Notes: a model not told the origin generated them from the letters alone. 64,000 nt of DNA from Sycobia sp. Sy_11 (GCA_018907035.1 JACCIC010000342.1:170295-234294); one strand, 5' to 3'; shown: positions 23,953-35,296, numbered from the stretch's first letter. A program made the numbers and translations.

Positions 23953-24230
23953 AATTACGGTATAGACTGTAAAACTTTTTCATACAAAAATTAATTATTA
24001 AAAAAAGCATAAGCTTTGTGGGAACGGGCCTGGCAAGTTCATACCTACTATTTTTTTAATAATAATGAATTATCAGAAAAAATAACATAAGAATGTTCAC
24101 CTAAAAAATTCGATGATTTACGATAATTAACTATTTTTTATGAGTCCACGTGGACCAAATGATGTGAAAATAAATTCGACTATTGTTAAATGATCTCATT
24201 ACTTTATTAAGCTGCATTTTTGTTAGAACT
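23953..24230 (+). repeat. Dispersed repeat, copy 2 (right flank of LINE)
   Basis: Matches copy 1 from TACGGTATAGACTGTAAAA through GGAACGGGCCTGGCAAGTTC to the perfect palindrome GTCCACGTGGAC. It then continues with ATAAATTCGACTATTG and ACTTTATTAAGCT, which copy 3 (61865-62060) also has. Confidence 0.75.
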
Positions 24231-25010
24231 ATTCATTTATTATTATTTTTTAGATTTTTAGATTTGTGTACACTATGCATTTTGTTATAGCAGAATCAAC
24301 TATAAACGACAAATTTTAGTAAGTTAGCATTAAAATATCAATTTTTTAAAATATTATTGTACAAACATACTGAATTCCATAAGCTTTATTTTTCAATTCT
24401 TTATAAATAACGTATTTAAAGATTTGAATAATTTAAAGATCTAGCATTTTTAGCATTAACATAACGCAAAGAATTAAAGAATTAATTAAATTAAATTAAA
24501 ATAACGCAAAAGCAATATAACTATACTTTCTTACCTTAGAATATAGAAATGCTCTTTATATTAATACTAGCACGCTTTAAAATAATAATAAAAGTATTTC
24601 ACTCAAATCTTGAAAAATGTAATCAAAAGTTATATCAATAGAATATTATTATTTACATTGAAAAATATTTTTCTACAATTCGAACTATCAAAAATTTCTG
24701 AAAGTGCAGGTATACCTTTTAATTATCGTCACTTGTATATGTTGGTTCACTTTTTATTTGAAATCCAAAATTCCGATTTTTTCACATCTCTACAATGATT
24801 AACTGTAACCTAATTTGTATTTTATTTGAAGTATTTGAAAGAAATCTAATATGTATGTAAAATGTTGTATGCGAGTAGAAATTAGAGTAGTTACCTATTA
24901 TAAAATTGTATAACTTCAGACGCTATTATATAAAAATTCCAATTGATCTAAATACATACACGCCACACACACACACACACACACACACACACCACATTTT
25001 TATTTCACAG
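24231..25010. other. AT-rich DNA with a (CA)n tract
   Basis: No exon recognised. (CA)n lies at 24964-24992, just before the first recognisable DUF4806 exon. Earlier exons of that gene, if ever present, are not visible here. Confidence 0.5.
24964..24992. repeat. (CA)n microsatellite
   Basis: Pure CA tract just upstream of the first DUF4806 exon. Confidence 0.95.
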
Positions 25011-26714
25011 AAACGTACGCATTAGCAATACAAAAATGTGCAGCAATTATCCAGGATCGTATATCATCCTATCCAAATATTAGAAATATTTCTTTCAATT
25101 CAGGAATACAATCGAACAATGCATTCGCTATGTTACAGAAGAGGAAATTAGGTACATAGCTCTGGTAACCAAATAAGTTATTCTAGAGTGTAAGGAAGGG
25201 TGATTTCGAAAACTGATTCATTTTGGTTTTAAATATTTTCCATAAGTGTAAATATTTATTTTTAATACTTAATGGCGTTATAAGATACTTAAAAAAATCT
25301 TTAATCGAAGGATTATTAAATATAGTTATCTGAAATCAAAAAAAAAAAAAAATTAAATATTGCTTAAATATTATAGCATTAAAAACTTTTAAAACTTTTA
25401 AATTGTTTAAAAAATAATTATTTAAAAAAATATTGTACATTCCAAGTGAATTTCATAACAAAATCCATTATATAAGAAAATAGTTTGTTTTAAAACATTA
25501 TAAAAATTATGAAAAATTTTAAATTTCTAAATTAGTTTTTGGTGTTTTAATTTACGTTATTTTGGATTATTAATATATACACTAACCAAGTGATTAAAAT
25601 TCTTTGAATCATAATTTAAATTATAAGTGCATCAGCATAATTATATAGATACTTAATTATATAAGTAAATTATATAGATACATAATTATATAAGTTTAAT
25701 GTTCTTGTATTTATAATATTCGCATATATGTACAGATCTCGGGACTAAAAATTCAAATTTCGAGAAAGCTAAGATATTACCATTAAGTGAAATACAAAAT
25801 ATGTCTACGGACGAAAAATTATTATATAATCTTGGTACGCTATTTTTTCTTAGGTTATGAGTAACTTCGTTTTTATATTTTTAAAATATAATTGTTTTAC
25901 AGAAATGAGTCACGAAATCTTACGGAATCAGACAGAACTTAAAGTCAAATATGAAAAAGGCAGCCTGTTGTTGCAATCCTCTGAAGAACCTCGCGATTTA
26001 TGACAGATAAGGGCAATGTTTCCCATTGGCAATGTTGTTAATTTTGTGAAATTCAACGAAAATTTGAAAAATAAAAATACCTATTATAAAGTGGTATTTT
26101 CAACAATTATATTCCATTATTACTAAAAGTGTTTGAAGGTATTTTAATAATTTTATTTTTCTGATGGAGGGACGATTTCTTCAATCAATTGGTGGCAGAG
26201 TTGATTACAAACGTGTATGAAAAATGCTACATGAAATTTTTACTGATAAAGTAGCAATTCATTACAGTTTCTGTGGTGTAAGGAACAAGAACAGTTTCCA
26301 GAAGCACAGAGTTTGAGAAATAATATTAAATGTTGCCGTAAACAAGTTTCCGAATTTTACTTCATATTTTGCGGAGTCCGCGGCTAAAGATTAGCTGAAA
26401 CAAGCTACCAGAGGGATTCAGCGAACTCTGGAAAAAAAGATAAGTACGTATTTGATATTTAATAATGGTTGTTTTTTAAGGAAATCACAAAGTAGGATAT
26501 TATAGTCTATATGAATCTAAATATTGAAAATATTTTATATATTTAAATAAAATATTTTCAAAATTTAATTTATAATCAATATTAAAAATTTTTTTATAGA
26601 AAGGAGAAGAGTAAACGTTACATCCAAAGAGTTTCTTGTGAAAGTCGTAAAAAAATTAAAGAAAGTAAAGATGGTATGGGCTCCGATGCTGCAGATACGG
26701 AAAGTGTTTATTGA
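25011..26714 (+). pseudogene. DUF4806-type host gene, multi-exon, disabled
   Basis: Five exons join in one phase-consistent frame. They are 25011-25151 (acceptor TTTCACAG, donor GTACAT), 25736-25834, 25903-26093, about 26170-26439, and 26600-26714. Translations include TYALAIQKCAAIIQDRISSY, LPLSEIQNMSTDEKLLYNL, MSHEILRNQTELKVKYEKGS, then FPIGNVVNFVKFNENLKN, LQSIGGRVDYKRV, MLHEIFTDKVAIHYSFCGVR and FPNFTSYFAESAAKD, ending ESRKKIKESKDGMGSDAADT. The FP---V--F--F---L opening, L-xIGG block and Y-SF-G--NK-SF block match DUF4806 proteins, nuclear proteins of unknown function common in ants. In-frame stops occur at TGA 26001, two TGA and one TAG in exon 4. The exon 4 donor is ATAAGT instead of GTAAGT. 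It is dead but recent enough to read through. Confidence 0.65.
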
Positions 26715-26982
26715 TATGTACATAATGTACAACTTGTATATACTTTTATAGTAGGATTATACTTTTCAAATTTCCTACTTTATTCTATAGGTAAACATCA
26801 AACCTCCTCAATGTTATAATTTTATTTTATATCATATATACATAATTAGAATATACAGATTTATTTTATTTATTTATTTAATTATTTTATTTTAAGGAGT
26901 TGGGCCTTCCGGGCCTCCGGACGCATGGGTAAACCCTTCGCGTCCCTCCCTTGACCAGCAGCCGCTATAAACGGCAGACCTC

Positions 26983-28659
26983 TCAAAATGAAATTATTCC
27001 GGTCGTCATACTGTATTTAATGTCCTCAATCTCCAAGTAGGCAGCCCCCAAATGTCGCCGCCTTTTCTCAGATATATTTGGACAGTGGCACAGAAGATGT
27101 TCGGGGGTTTCATCCTCTATGTAGCAAAAGCGGCAGAAGGGGTCTCTCACGAAACCCATTCTGCACATGTGGGCGTTAATCTTACCGTGACCTGTGAGGA
27201 TCTCGTTGAGCAATTTTGCCGTTCTTCTACTGAGGCCAAGGATTACCCTGGTCCTGTCCTTTATATTATTTGTGGAGTTTTGCTTTAACCTGACTGCACT
27301 CTCCATTTGTCCCCCATAGCGCATCCACGCCATTCTTGTCATCGGGCTCACTATACAGTTCCCGGCTCTTTGTAGGAATGCCGGATAGACTCCATCCGGT
27401 CCCGATGATTTAAATGCGCCAAATGACCCCGCGGCCCATCTGACCCTGTCCGGTGTAACAATCTGGTTTGCTACCATTCGGTTAGCTCGCAGTTTAGGGT
27501 AACCCGTCCAGTAGTCGTTTCCTGTGACTGTATCATCATCTTGTTCAGCATTTCTACTGAAGTTAGGGAAGTAGACTTGGATAAGGTATTTCAAAGTCTC
27601 CGCATCCTATAGTGCATAACTGCCATCGGGTCTTTTCAGCGTGCCCAGGACCGCCCCAGGGTCCTTCGACAGGACTCTGTTTAGCCTAGCCGCTTCCTTA
27701 CCCTCGCATATGCTTTCACAGTAGTTTCTCCAGCTTGTCTCTCTGGCTGACTTTACTGCATCTCTGTAGTTGTCCCTGGACGCTCTGTATGCAGTCCGAT
27801 CAGAATCACTACCTTTTCTCCTGGCTATCTTCCGGAGGACCATAGTTTTCTCTTTCAGGTAGTCCAGTTTCTTATTCCACCATCGAACCTCTCCCCTGGG
27901 TCTCGCCTGTTTGGGGCGACAATTTTCCTCAAAGCCGTATTTCATGGCGTCATTAAAGGACTTCGCGACCTTCTCCAGCGTTCGCTTCTCCCTGATCTCT
28001 ACTGTTCAGTCCTTAAAAGCAGTTTCGACGGACCTTCTGTAGCCCTGCCAGTTTGTGCGCTTAGGATCGCGCAACCAGGTTGGCTTCTCTTCATTGGGTG
28101 TCCCCAGTGAGTATGTTGTCAGAGACAGTGTCTCCACCTCCTCCACTCTCCATCCGTGGATCTTATTAGCTATCCCAGTTGAGCAGATAGTTATATCTAT
28201 TACCTGCTCTCTTAGCCTGTTTCCGAACGTTGGGGTGTCACCTACATTGAGTATCTCGAGGTCTGTACCCGCAAGATACTCCAGTAGTTTAACACCTCTT
28301 GGGTTCGTCTTAGTGCTACCCCACACCCTATGGTGTGAGTTTGCATCACATCCAAGTACTATTGGTAGACTGTTGATTTTACAGTAATCCACTAGTATCC
28401 GAACCTCCCCAGTGAGGTTGTCTTTGTTATCATACGGTAGGTAGGTAGATACGACAACAATTCGCCCCATCCCTACTACCTCCGCCGAGGCCACCGCTAG
28501 GTCCCCAGTACAGAGACCGAGCATCGGCACCACATTTAGTCCTTTAACAATAATACGCACTCTAGGCCTTAGTGTCTTTGAGTCACTAATGCAAGCGGCC
28601 CTCGACTCTAGACATCTCAATCTTTCACTATCCAAGGTTCTTGGATTAGCGATATGCAT
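26983..28659 (-). pseudogene. LINE ORF2: endonuclease plus internally deleted reverse transcriptase
   Basis: The endonuclease shows IVLGCDANSHHRVWGS, RGVKLLEYLAGTDLEILNVG and TFGNRLREQVIDITI. The usual SDH catalytic motif is lost: the frame reads LSLTTYSLG near 28115. The linker begins VRWWNKKLDYLKEKT. The reverse transcriptase begins AAGSFGAFKSSGPDGVYPAF, then jumps near 27355 to a segment (AWMRYGGQMESAVRLKQNST) that belongs after the catalytic core. Motifs A to C and the YADD are gone, while the C-terminal CRFCYIEDETPEHLLCHC remains. The deletion keeps an open frame of 203 codons. Confidence 0.85.
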
Positions 28660-28754
28660 GTCTGTACCCCCGTCAAACTCCTCAGCATAACGGCCGAGGC
28701 GTCTTTGCAGTAGTGCAAGTTAATCTGGAGGAATAAGATGCCCGATGGAGCCAT

Positions 28755-30027
28755 TTATTGTTCCATCGTGCTTCCGCCCTCAACATTCTCCACAGGCACC
28801 CGTTCCTCCCGGCGGTTCACCTTAAAGGCGATCCTGCCCAGGAGGTACCGGGGTCTGTGATCTAACGCCGCCAACAACCTGGCGTGCAATTCCGTCATGG
28901 TCAGTACGAGGAGATGTTTATCTCCTCTGTCAGCCCTTCCTTCCTCGCTATCCTTGGTGTTGACGACCCTCCATAGGCTTGTTTTGCCCCTGAGGAATGC
29001 ATGATGCCCCTCAAGCCTTTCCAAGACGGTGGACAGGTTCTCCAGGGGCCCCGGTATCCACGTCACCGCCTTGACTCTAGCCTGTAGGAGCTCTAGACCC
29101 CGCATTTTCAGATTGGCCCCTCCCCAGGGTAAGTCCAGAGTAGCCAGTCTAGTGGCTAGCCACTCCTTCGCCTCTGGGTTGCTGGCCACCAGTATGATGG
29201 CCCCTCCCTTGCAGAAGGAGGCATCAAATTTGGGCCATGTGTCAGGTGATACACTATACATATCCTTCGACACCGCCCCTCGGAATTGCAAAAACATTTC
29301 CGAGGTGATGGTTGCCTCCGGGTATCCTTCATGCGCCACGACACATGTAAGGGGGTTTGACCTTTGGGTAGCCGTAATAATTCCGGCACCCGCTAGCCTC
29401 CCTCCCTGGGGGGGCAGGGTTCCTTTATTGTCACCGCCGCCACTCCCCTCCTTTCGTTTTTTAACGATACCGGATGTCGAGGGCGGAGTCTTATTAGATC
29501 CCTGTCGCCTCTTCATCCCTATCTTTATCTGCGTGGTAGGCCCAGAGGTGCCAGTCCCGCTAGCACTTTGCTGCCGGGCCAACTTCCTCCTGGCCGAGCC
29601 ACACAGCCTCTTTTTCGTGGGGGCAGTACTGCCTCCTCCTACACTGGATAGTGTTTCAGGGGTCACAACCACTCCAGGCTTATTGCATGGAGCTGCGTCC
29701 TCCTTGCCCACTTAGCCAGTAGCTCCTACTGAGGTCCTCGGGGGCGTTGTATCCTCCCGGGCCTCGCCTTCACTTTCCTTGGTACAGTTTTTTTCATAAG
29801 AATCCCACGAGTAGCTAGGGAAATAAAAGTGCGCCGACACAGAGCCCCGAATGTGCCGGTAAGGCTAAATACTCGGGAAGGTCGCCCGGTGTTCCCGAGG
29901 CATTGTTTGCGACCGCTACTACCCCAGCGGCCAAGTCGGTACCCTTCAGCACGATGGCTCCCACCTTGGGTTTGGGGGTTGGATATAATACCCATTGCGC
30001 CTCCTTTCGAGCGCAATGGAGGGTCAC
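28755..30027 (-). pseudogene. LINE ORF1 with basic linker and DUF4780-like domain
   Basis: The main open frame is 29711-28755 (318 codons including upstream start), with a Lys/Arg/Ser/Gly-rich N-terminal third (KRLCGSARRKLARQQSASGT). A globular C-terminal half follows, including FDASFCKGGAIILVASNPEA, TRLATLDLPWGGANLKMRGL and RPRYLLGRIAFKVNRREERV. Upstream, the frame continues across a TAA and a shift into 30027-29815 (APTLGLGV is antisense; the sense reads YPTPKPKVGAIVLKGTDLAA). The true start is therefore probably near 30027. ORF1 proteins bind element RNA in the ribonucleoprotein. Confidence 0.7.
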
Positions 30028-30310
30028 TCTTGGCCTCTGGGGTTTCCGCCTGGCTGTTCTCGAGAGTCTCGAGGCCCAGCTCTGGATGCGAGAGAGACCT
30101 ACGCGAGTTCCTTATTCAAGGATCCCGCAGGAGTGGTCACTCTGGCGCCCGAGAGGCAGTCTGCTGCATCAGCAACTTTTCTCCACCCAGCCCGTCCTAG
30201 GGCAGGGCCGCACTCTCCCAGACCATTGCCGGGTCAGCCGCTCGGATCCCCAGACGAGCCTCCACACCGGCCTACAAGAGGCACGCGACGAACTGTCAAC
30301 CCCTGTTGGA

Positions 30311-31167
30311 GGATATACAGATTTACTAATTTTATATCTGACATGAGATACACTTTTACAGTGTTTTGTTTCATATAATATTTTGTAGAATTTATTAAAA
30401 AATATTGTTATGTGCATAAGATTCTATTCAAGGTGCTCTTTAATTTCTGATCTTCAAGATCGGAATATAATACAAAATCATAGACTTCAATTCTTTTAAA
30501 ATAAAACTATATTGATGATAAAAATAACTGTATCTTAATAGATAGAAAATATATTGTTAAAGTTATAATACAATTCAATGTAACGTTGTAAAAATTTATG
30601 TTATAGTTCAAAAACTGAAAATCGTTGGTGATTTATATGACTGTCCGTGTGCATCGAGTATTATAGGAATAAATATCATTAGTGATTATAATAATGTTAA
30701 TAATGATAAACTCAATTCTTGGAATATAATGTGGGTAACTGCAAAATTAATAAAATTACCTTATAAAGACAATTTTCCTACTTTTCCCATCTTGCACACT
30801 TGCTCTGCATAATTATAGGTCTTAAAAACAGTACACACGTTCATACGATATTGTTATTTACTTTGTACTATTGTCTATATATTATACTATTATGTGCAAA
30901 TTATTTCATACTGGTACTCCGAATTTAAACTTATTTATAAGAAATTTCTGTAGTATTTTTTAAGAATTTTCTATAGCAATACTGTAGAAATGGAAACGAT
31001 TTTATGAGGATTTTAAAATGATTGTTGTATAGTAATATTACACAGGATTTTCTATAAATATAAGAATGCTAGTAAGAGTATCCGTACAGAATTCTTTCAC
31101 AGGAATCGTTCTACTTATACATGTATAAATATATCGATTAATTAATTTTAGATCTGCGAAAATATTA
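30311..31167. other. AT-rich DNA, nothing recognised
   Basis: No gene, tandem repeat or long inverted repeat noticed. Confidence 0.5.
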
Positions 31168-31169
31168 TA

Positions 31170-32455
31170 TTAGGAGTGTGAATAAGTCTTTCCCGTTTTT
31201 TGTAAGAGATGGCGCCACCAATACTGTGCGAGTATTCAATGGTTACATATGTCATAATCAAAGCTTATTCATACGTCAACAATTCCATACTAACACATTA
31301 GTTAAAATTTTTTCGCATCATAAATTTTTGATATCGTGAAAATGTCGAAATTTGAGCCGAGTCGACGTCATTTGCGGGAGGTTTCACTTTATTGGTTCAA
31401 TTTGAAGAAATCTACTGCCGAGACGCATCGATTGCTTCAGGAGGCTTATGGAGAAGGTTGTGTCGATGATTCAAGTGTTCGCGGATGGTTTCGACGCTTC
31501 AAAAGCGGTGATTTCGACGTGGAAGACAAGGAGCGTTCCGGGCGGCCGCAAATCTTTGAAGATCGAGAATTGGCGACTTTGCTTGATGAAGATTCTTGTC
31601 AAACGCAAGAAGAACTTGCTGAAGCATTGGGCGTTTACCGAACAACCATTTCCAAGCGTTTGAAAGCCATGGGAATGATCCAAAAGCAAGGAAATTGGGT
31701 GCCGTACGAACTGAAGCTGAGAGACGTCGAACGGCGTTTTTTCACTTGCGAACAGCTGCTTCAGCAACATAAAAGAAAGGGTTTTCTGCATCGTATCGTG
31801 ACTGGCGATGAAAAGTGGATACGTTACGATAATCCGAAGCGAAGAAAATCATGGGGACTACCCGGCCATGCATCATCATCGACGGCCAAGCCAAATATTC
31901 ATGGCGCCAAGCTCATGCTCTGTATATGGTGGGGCCAGCTAGGTGTGGTTTACTATGAGCTTCTGAAACCGAATGAAAGGATCACAGGCGAGGTCTATCG
32001 ACGACAATTGATGCGTTTGAGCCGCGCACTGCGAGAAAAACGGCCACAATACTCCGACAGGCACGACAAAGTTATTTTGCAACATGACAATGCTCGCTCA
32101 CATGTTGCACCGCCGGTGAAAACATACTTAGAAATGCTCAAATGGGAAGTCCTACCCCACCCGCCGTATAGTCTAGACGTTGCTCCGTCTGATTACCATC
32201 TCTTCAGATCGATGACGCATGGCCTGGCTGACCAGCACTTCCATTCCTACGAGGAAGCCAAAAAATGGGTGGATAACTGGATAGAGGCCAAACCGGTCGA
32301 ATTTTTTCGCAACGGGATTCGTATGTTGCCAGAAAGATGGGAAAAAGTTGTAGCTAGCGATGGCCAATACTTTCAATAATTCATTTGTAACCATTTTTTC
32401 ACAATAAAGGCTCAAAATTTGAAAAAAAACGGGAAAGACTTATTCACATACCTGA
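31170..32455 (+). mobile_element. mariner element (mauritiana-like), complete with TIRs and TA duplication
   Basis: Terminal inverted repeats of about 31 bp share the core TGTGAATAAGTCTTTCCCGT, with three mismatches near the outer ends. TA dinucleotides flank at 31168-31169 and 32456-32457. Length is 1286 bp, standard for mariner. The single ORF inside is open, so this is the youngest-looking DNA transposon in the window. Confidence 0.95.
31342..32379 (+). CDS. mariner transposase, full length
   Basis: A 345-residue transposase that cuts and pastes its element at TA sites. The first ATG is 31342; an in-frame GTG six bases earlier is not needed. Residues 1-110 hold two helix-turn-helix domains, with the linker GDFDVEDKERSGRP at 56-69. 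The linker motif normally WVPHEL reads WVPYEL at 119-124. The catalytic triad is D156 (TGDEKW), D249 (HDNARSH) and D284 (SDYHLF), giving D,D(34)D exactly as in the mauritiana group. The C-terminus LPERWEKVVASDGQYF is typical. No stops or frameshifts; length equals the family standard. The His to Tyr change in WVPHEL and LDVAPSD in place of PDLAPSD may reduce activity. The poly(A) signal AATAAA at 32403 follows the stop closely. Confidence 0.95.
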   Translation: MSKFEPSRRHLREVSLYWFNLKKSTAETHRLLQEAYGEGCVDDSSVRGWFRRFKSGDFDVEDKERSGRPQIFEDRELATLLDEDSCQTQEELAEALGVYRTTISKRLKAMGMIQKQGNWVPYELKLRDVERRFFTCEQLLQQHKRKGFLHRIVTGDEKWIRYDNPKRRKSWGLPGHASSSTAKPNIHGAKLMLCIWWGQLGVVYYELLKPNERITGEVYRRQLMRLSRALREKRPQYSDRHDKVILQHDNARSHVAPPVKTYLEMLKWEVLPHPPYSLDVAPSDYHLFRSMTHGLADQHFHSYEEAKKWVDNWIEAKPVEFFRNGIRMLPERWEKVVASDGQYFQ

Positions 32456-32457
32456 TA

Positions 32458-33064
32458 GTATTTTGTTTTATATAATATGTTTAAGAGGGCGTACCTGAAA
32501 ATAATATAAAATATTATGATTGATAAAATACAAATGTTCGCGTTCAAGTATACTTTTATTGTTATATAAATAGCATAATACAAAAAGAATAACTGTGATT
32601 AAAAGAATATGTAAATTATTTTTTCCTAAAACAAAAAATTTGCATCATATAATAATTTTATATATAACCTTACAGGTATTTTATGCAGACGTTTCAGCTA
32701 CATAGCAAGCAAAGGCACGTTTGCTACGTAGTTGTAACGTCTCAATTATCATACCAATTTCATTCACAGAAATTTTTGAATACGCGAGTCATGTTTACAC
32801 TACGTAGCTGCAAAGTCTACATTACGGCACCAAATTCGCTCATAAAAAGTTTTTTCATGAGCGAATCACGTTTATGCTACGTAGCTGCAATTGCTTTCGT
32901 ATCGGAATTTTTAGGCAGCAGTTACATATGTTTTGGTACCAATACGGACATTTTTCACGTTGCAATAACATAGCAATGACGTCTTCACTACTATCGTCAA
33001 CTCGTAGCCACGTTGCCAAAACTATGTCGCTGCAACGTCGTAGCTACGAACAATGCCATCTGAG
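32458..33064. other. Intergenic DNA with a short tandem array
   Basis: AT-rich apart from the 78-nt-period array at 32715-32895. ORFs here are accidental. Confidence 0.5.
32715..32895 (+). repeat. Tandem repeat, about 78-nt period, with CTACGTAGCTGCAA core
   Basis: The core occurs at about 32723 (CTACGTAGTTGTAA), 32799 (CTACGTAGCTGCAA) and 32877 (CTACGTAGCTGCAA). A related inverted form is at about 33035 (GTCGTAGCTACG). Between units 2 and 3 lies a perfect 9-bp inverted repeat, TTCGCTCAT (32835) and ATGAGCGAA (32857). Confidence 0.6.
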
Positions 33065-33110
33065 ATATTATAAAGACTGTAAGAACGATAAAAATATTTA
33101 TTAATTTAAT
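33065..33110 (+). repeat. PLE terminal-repeat end fragment
   Basis: AAGACTGTAAGAACGATAAA followed by AATATTTATTAATTT matches the pLTR end found at 57.56 kb and 42.4 kb. Confidence 0.6.
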
Positions 33111-33549
33111 TCAGTATTATTATTCATACGAAGTATGTTAGACTTCGCAAAACTTGCTGTTAAACTTAATATGTATCAGTTATCGAAGTTAACTTAGAAT
33201 CAGAGACTTGAGAAGGTCGAAAACCATGGATTAAACATCAGATTAAATGGAGTGTTTTATTTTATTTACTTAATTCAGGCTGACTCCCACATTTGCTATC
33301 ATATTTTTTAATTCTCAATTACATTTTAAACTTGGTCTTGTTTATCTAATGTTATAATTTTATATAAATATACATTTCCAGATCCAGAACGAAAATAATC
33401 GAGGTTTCTTGAACGATATAGGATTGTTGCTTGGAAATATGTAAAATAATATTGATTATTGACACAATAATTTAAATATAAATATCCGCTACATAAATTT
33501 TTATTAAGTATTTGTAGAAAAATCAATAAAGATCTTTATTTAAAGAAGA
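33111..33549. other. AT-rich DNA, nothing recognised
   Basis: No gene, tandem repeat or long inverted repeat noticed between the PLE scrap and the hAT relic. Confidence 0.4.
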
Positions 33550-34050
33550 ATCAGTAAAGCAGAAAAATGGATGTAAAATTTGAAAATGCGACATTACTTT
33601 TTTTTAACGCACAACCAAAACTGGCGAGTAAATCCATCGCAAATGGCTTGTTGTTTATTGACATGTTTTTCACCAGGTACTGCATCTATATGTTATCTTT
33701 ATTATAAATTGTTTGGACCAAAGAATAATTCATTTGCTTTTGATGGTTATTATAATTGGAACATGCTGTTGACCCTTTATTACATCAGGAAACATCAAAT
33801 ATTCGCTTCAAATCGCTAGTAAGTTTCAATAATATAAAGAAATAATATGGTCGCATAGTTGCAGTATTACAAAAACAAATTGAAACTTCTGCTCAACACT
33901 GGCGTAAAGTTTTGAAGTGTGTTGTAGACGTAATAACGTTTTTAGGTGAACGTGGTTTGCCTTTTAGGGGAAATAGCCAAACCTTAGCATAAATAAATAA
34001 CAACAAGTTTCTATTGAAAAGTGATTATATTTAACAATTTACACGAGAGG

Positions 34051-35290
34051 CTACAACTCGTCACGGTCCTGACGAATAGAAAGTGTTCGCTCGAAAGAGT
34101 AACCTTCTATTATCAAAATCGCGTAGCACCTACTAAGTGCGTCGACGTGAACCATTCTGGTACCTGGGCGATGCAGGATTTCGTAATCATAATTTTCTAG
34201 TAAGAGCGCCCATCTAGATATTCTCGGATTAACATCTTTTTTGTTTAAAGTCAATCGAAAACTATCACAATCGGTTACGATTTTAAATTTTATCCTGGTT
34301 AAAGAAATGTGAAACCTTTTTAACGCGTATATAACAGCGAGACATTCTAATTCAAAACTGTGATACTTCGCTTCTACTGTAGTTGTACGTTGGCTAAAAT
34401 AAAAGACTGGTTTCCACGCATTATCGCATTGTTTCTGTAACAGGATTACTCCGAAGCCATTTACGCTCGCATCGCAGTACAGTTCCGTTTCTAGCTTTGG
34501 CGAATATATAGCAAGGAGTGTTGATTTTGCAAGGCAATTTTTTAGATGTTCAAAACTCTGCTTTTCTTTTTCACCAAAAATAAATTTTATATTTTTTCGA
34601 ATGAGATTGTAAGCTGGTTTTGCAATTACTGAGAAATTTTCTGAAATAACTGGCTAAGCTTACAAATCTATGCGCCTCTTTTGTATTTCGCGGCATTGGG
34701 TATTGCACCACAGACTCGACGTTTGAATCGTTAGGGCGAATACCTCTTACGCTTACATTATAACCTAAGTAATCTATTTCAGTCTGTGCGAATGAACATT
34801 TGTCTAACCGAAATTGCAAATGATTTTTCCCGGCTAATATGAAAACCTCTCGCAACCTCTTTAAATGTTCTTCCGAAGTGGTTGTTGCGATCAAAATATC
34901 ATCTGCATATAAGAGAATTTTATTTTCTTTTATTAATGGTTGAAAAATTTCTGTGATGAATCTAATAAAAACTTTTGGAGCATTTGTTAAACCGAAGGGA
35001 CAACGCAAATATTCAAACTGCCCTAGTGGCGTCACAAAAAAAGTATATTTAATTGAAAATTCCGACATTTTTACGTGAAAAAATCCATCCTTTAATTCTA
35101 GTACAGAAAAATATTTTTTATCTTTTAAGCGATCGATGTTATCCTCAATTAATTGCGTCGAAAAATTATCTTTAATGGTTATCTTATTCAACTCTCAGAA
35201 ATCCACGCACAGACGAATTTCGCCATTCTTTTTGTGTACTAAAACAATCAGGCTTGCATACGCTGAATTGCTTGGCCGTATAACTTTTTT
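34051..35290 (-). pseudogene. Gypsy reverse transcriptase and RNase H
   Basis: The reading starts after a stop with RPSNSAYASLIVLVHKKNGE, then NKITIKDNFSTQLIEDNIDR, YFSVLELKDGFFHVKM (motif A), FEYLRCPFGLTNAPKVFIRF (motif B), and LLYADDILIATTTSEEHL (YADD, motif C), followed by IDYLGYNVSVRGIRPN. RNase H follows in other frames and ends with LHRPGTRMVHVDALSRCYAI, the usual gypsy RNase H end. Motif A has Glu where the catalytic Asp is expected (LELKDG for LDLKDG), and stops interrupt it, so it is inactive. Confidence 0.85.
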
Positions 35291-35296
35291 TTCAAT

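Larger units (their letters stand above)
26860..30310 (-). mobile_element. Second LOA/R1-like LINE, minus strand, RT core deleted
   Basis: Minus-strand order: 5' region (about 30310-30030), ORF1 (30027-28755), ORF2 endonuclease (28659-28006), linker (27945-27607), then a fused RT start/C-terminus (27594-26983), and a 3' tail rich in TAAATAAATAAA at about 26895-26855. The tail is typical of target-primed insertion. High GC content against AT-rich flanks marks its limits. Confidence 0.85.

Noticed and set aside
29029..29715. 228-codon plus-strand ORF
   Set aside because: Exact antisense shadow of the LINE ORF1 on the minus strand, Pro/Ser-rich from complementary GC-rich codons.
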